From: Bacteroidales bacterium
GTDB lineage: Bacteria > Bacteroidota > Bacteroidia > Bacteroidales > UBA7960
DNA length: 13,101 nt
Assembly (NCBI GenBank): GCA_003451785.1
Contig: DMJL01000225.1
Coordinates: 1-13,101 of the forward strand
Direction: 5' to 3'
The position numbers were made by a program, and so were the translations under genes. Position 1 is the stretch's first letter, and the number at the start of each line of letters is the position of its first letter. The notes beneath the pieces were generated by a model. That model did not search any database and had not been told where the DNA came from. It was given only the letters and a program-made list of their open reading frames with translations. This document shows positions 12,986-13,101 of the stretch, one piece after another.

Positions 12986-13101
12986 ATGAGCATCTATTTT
13001 ATTTTATTAGGATTGTTTTTCCTGTCAGCACAAGCAGGTTTATGGATGATTTTTAACAAGGCTGGCCGCCCTGGTTGGTATGCCTTAGTGCCCATTCTGA
13101 A
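12986..13101 (+). CDS. lepB: Probable signal peptidase I, N-terminal fragment (cut by window edge)
   Basis: An open frame of 38 residues runs from the ATG at 12986 to the window end. It begins with a membrane helix (about residues 3-22) followed by FNKAGRPGWYALVPIL, resembling the cytosolic loop found at the start of Bacteroidota signal peptidase I (pattern: membrane helix, ...F.KAGR.GW.ALIP). Catalytic Ser and Lys lie outside the window, so the enzyme activity is inferred. Its place directly after dapB in the parAB-DUF5683-dapB series supports lepB. Other membrane proteins share the KAG..GW.AL.P loop, for example DUF805-like proteins. Confidence 0.6.
   Translation, partial: MSIYFILLGLFFLSAQAGLWMIFNKAGRPGWYALVPIL

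Overview
The window is a piece of a Bacteroidota chromosome, probably from a Chitinophagales-, Cytophagales- or Sphingobacteriales-like lineage; the sequence alone does not settle the order. The evidence is a type IX secretion protein (PorQ), a long-form NusB of about 310 residues, a DUF3276/PUR-alpha protein, a DUF1573 lipoprotein, a DUF5683 protein, the order parA-parB-DUF5683-dapB-lepB, and promoter-like TAnnTTTG boxes in place of the usual -10/-35 pair. Most of it is ordinary core genome.

Layout. (1) 1-2122, plus strand: the 3' end of peptide deformylase, an M16 zinc protease and a SAM-dependent O-methyltransferase, joined by TAATG and ATGA overlaps. (2) 2123-2342: a spacer between convergent genes, holding a terminator-like hairpin, a REP-like palindromic element and another hairpin. 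(3) 8732-2343, minus strand: a long probable operon nusB - DUF1573 lipoprotein - yajC - [inserted unit] - ybbR-like - coaE - porQ - ispH. (4) 8733-9011: a divergent promoter region between nusB and the DUF3276 gene. (5) 9309-9875: a gene-free, hairpin-rich spacer. (6) 9876-13101, plus strand: parA, parB, DUF5683 gene, dapB and the start of a signal peptidase I-like gene.

The most notable object is between yajC and ybbR. An 844-base unit carries one promoterless, AT-rich gene for a predicted secreted beta-barrel-like protein. A GC-richer element of about 155 bases follows its stop codon by about a dozen bases and folds as a long imperfect hairpin. The unit is bounded by the exact 10-base direct repeat TACTCCCAAC (GTTGGGAGTA on the gene strand). 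One gene, a short leader, a folded site right after the stop and a duplicated GTT-core boundary is the layout of an integron gene cassette with its attC site. No integrase is visible and the core boxes match the consensus only partly, so this is a hypothesis of a stand-alone attC-like cassette (or another hairpin-recombined element) inserted in a housekeeping operon.

Together the conserved genes cover protein maturation (def, protease, lepB), transcription and membrane housekeeping (nusB, yajC, ybbR), CoA, isoprenoid and lysine/cell-wall biosynthesis (coaE, ispH, dapB), type IX secretion (porQ) and chromosome segregation (parAB). Replication-origin proximity is possible because parAB often lies near oriC, but no parS or DnaA-box cluster was recognised here.
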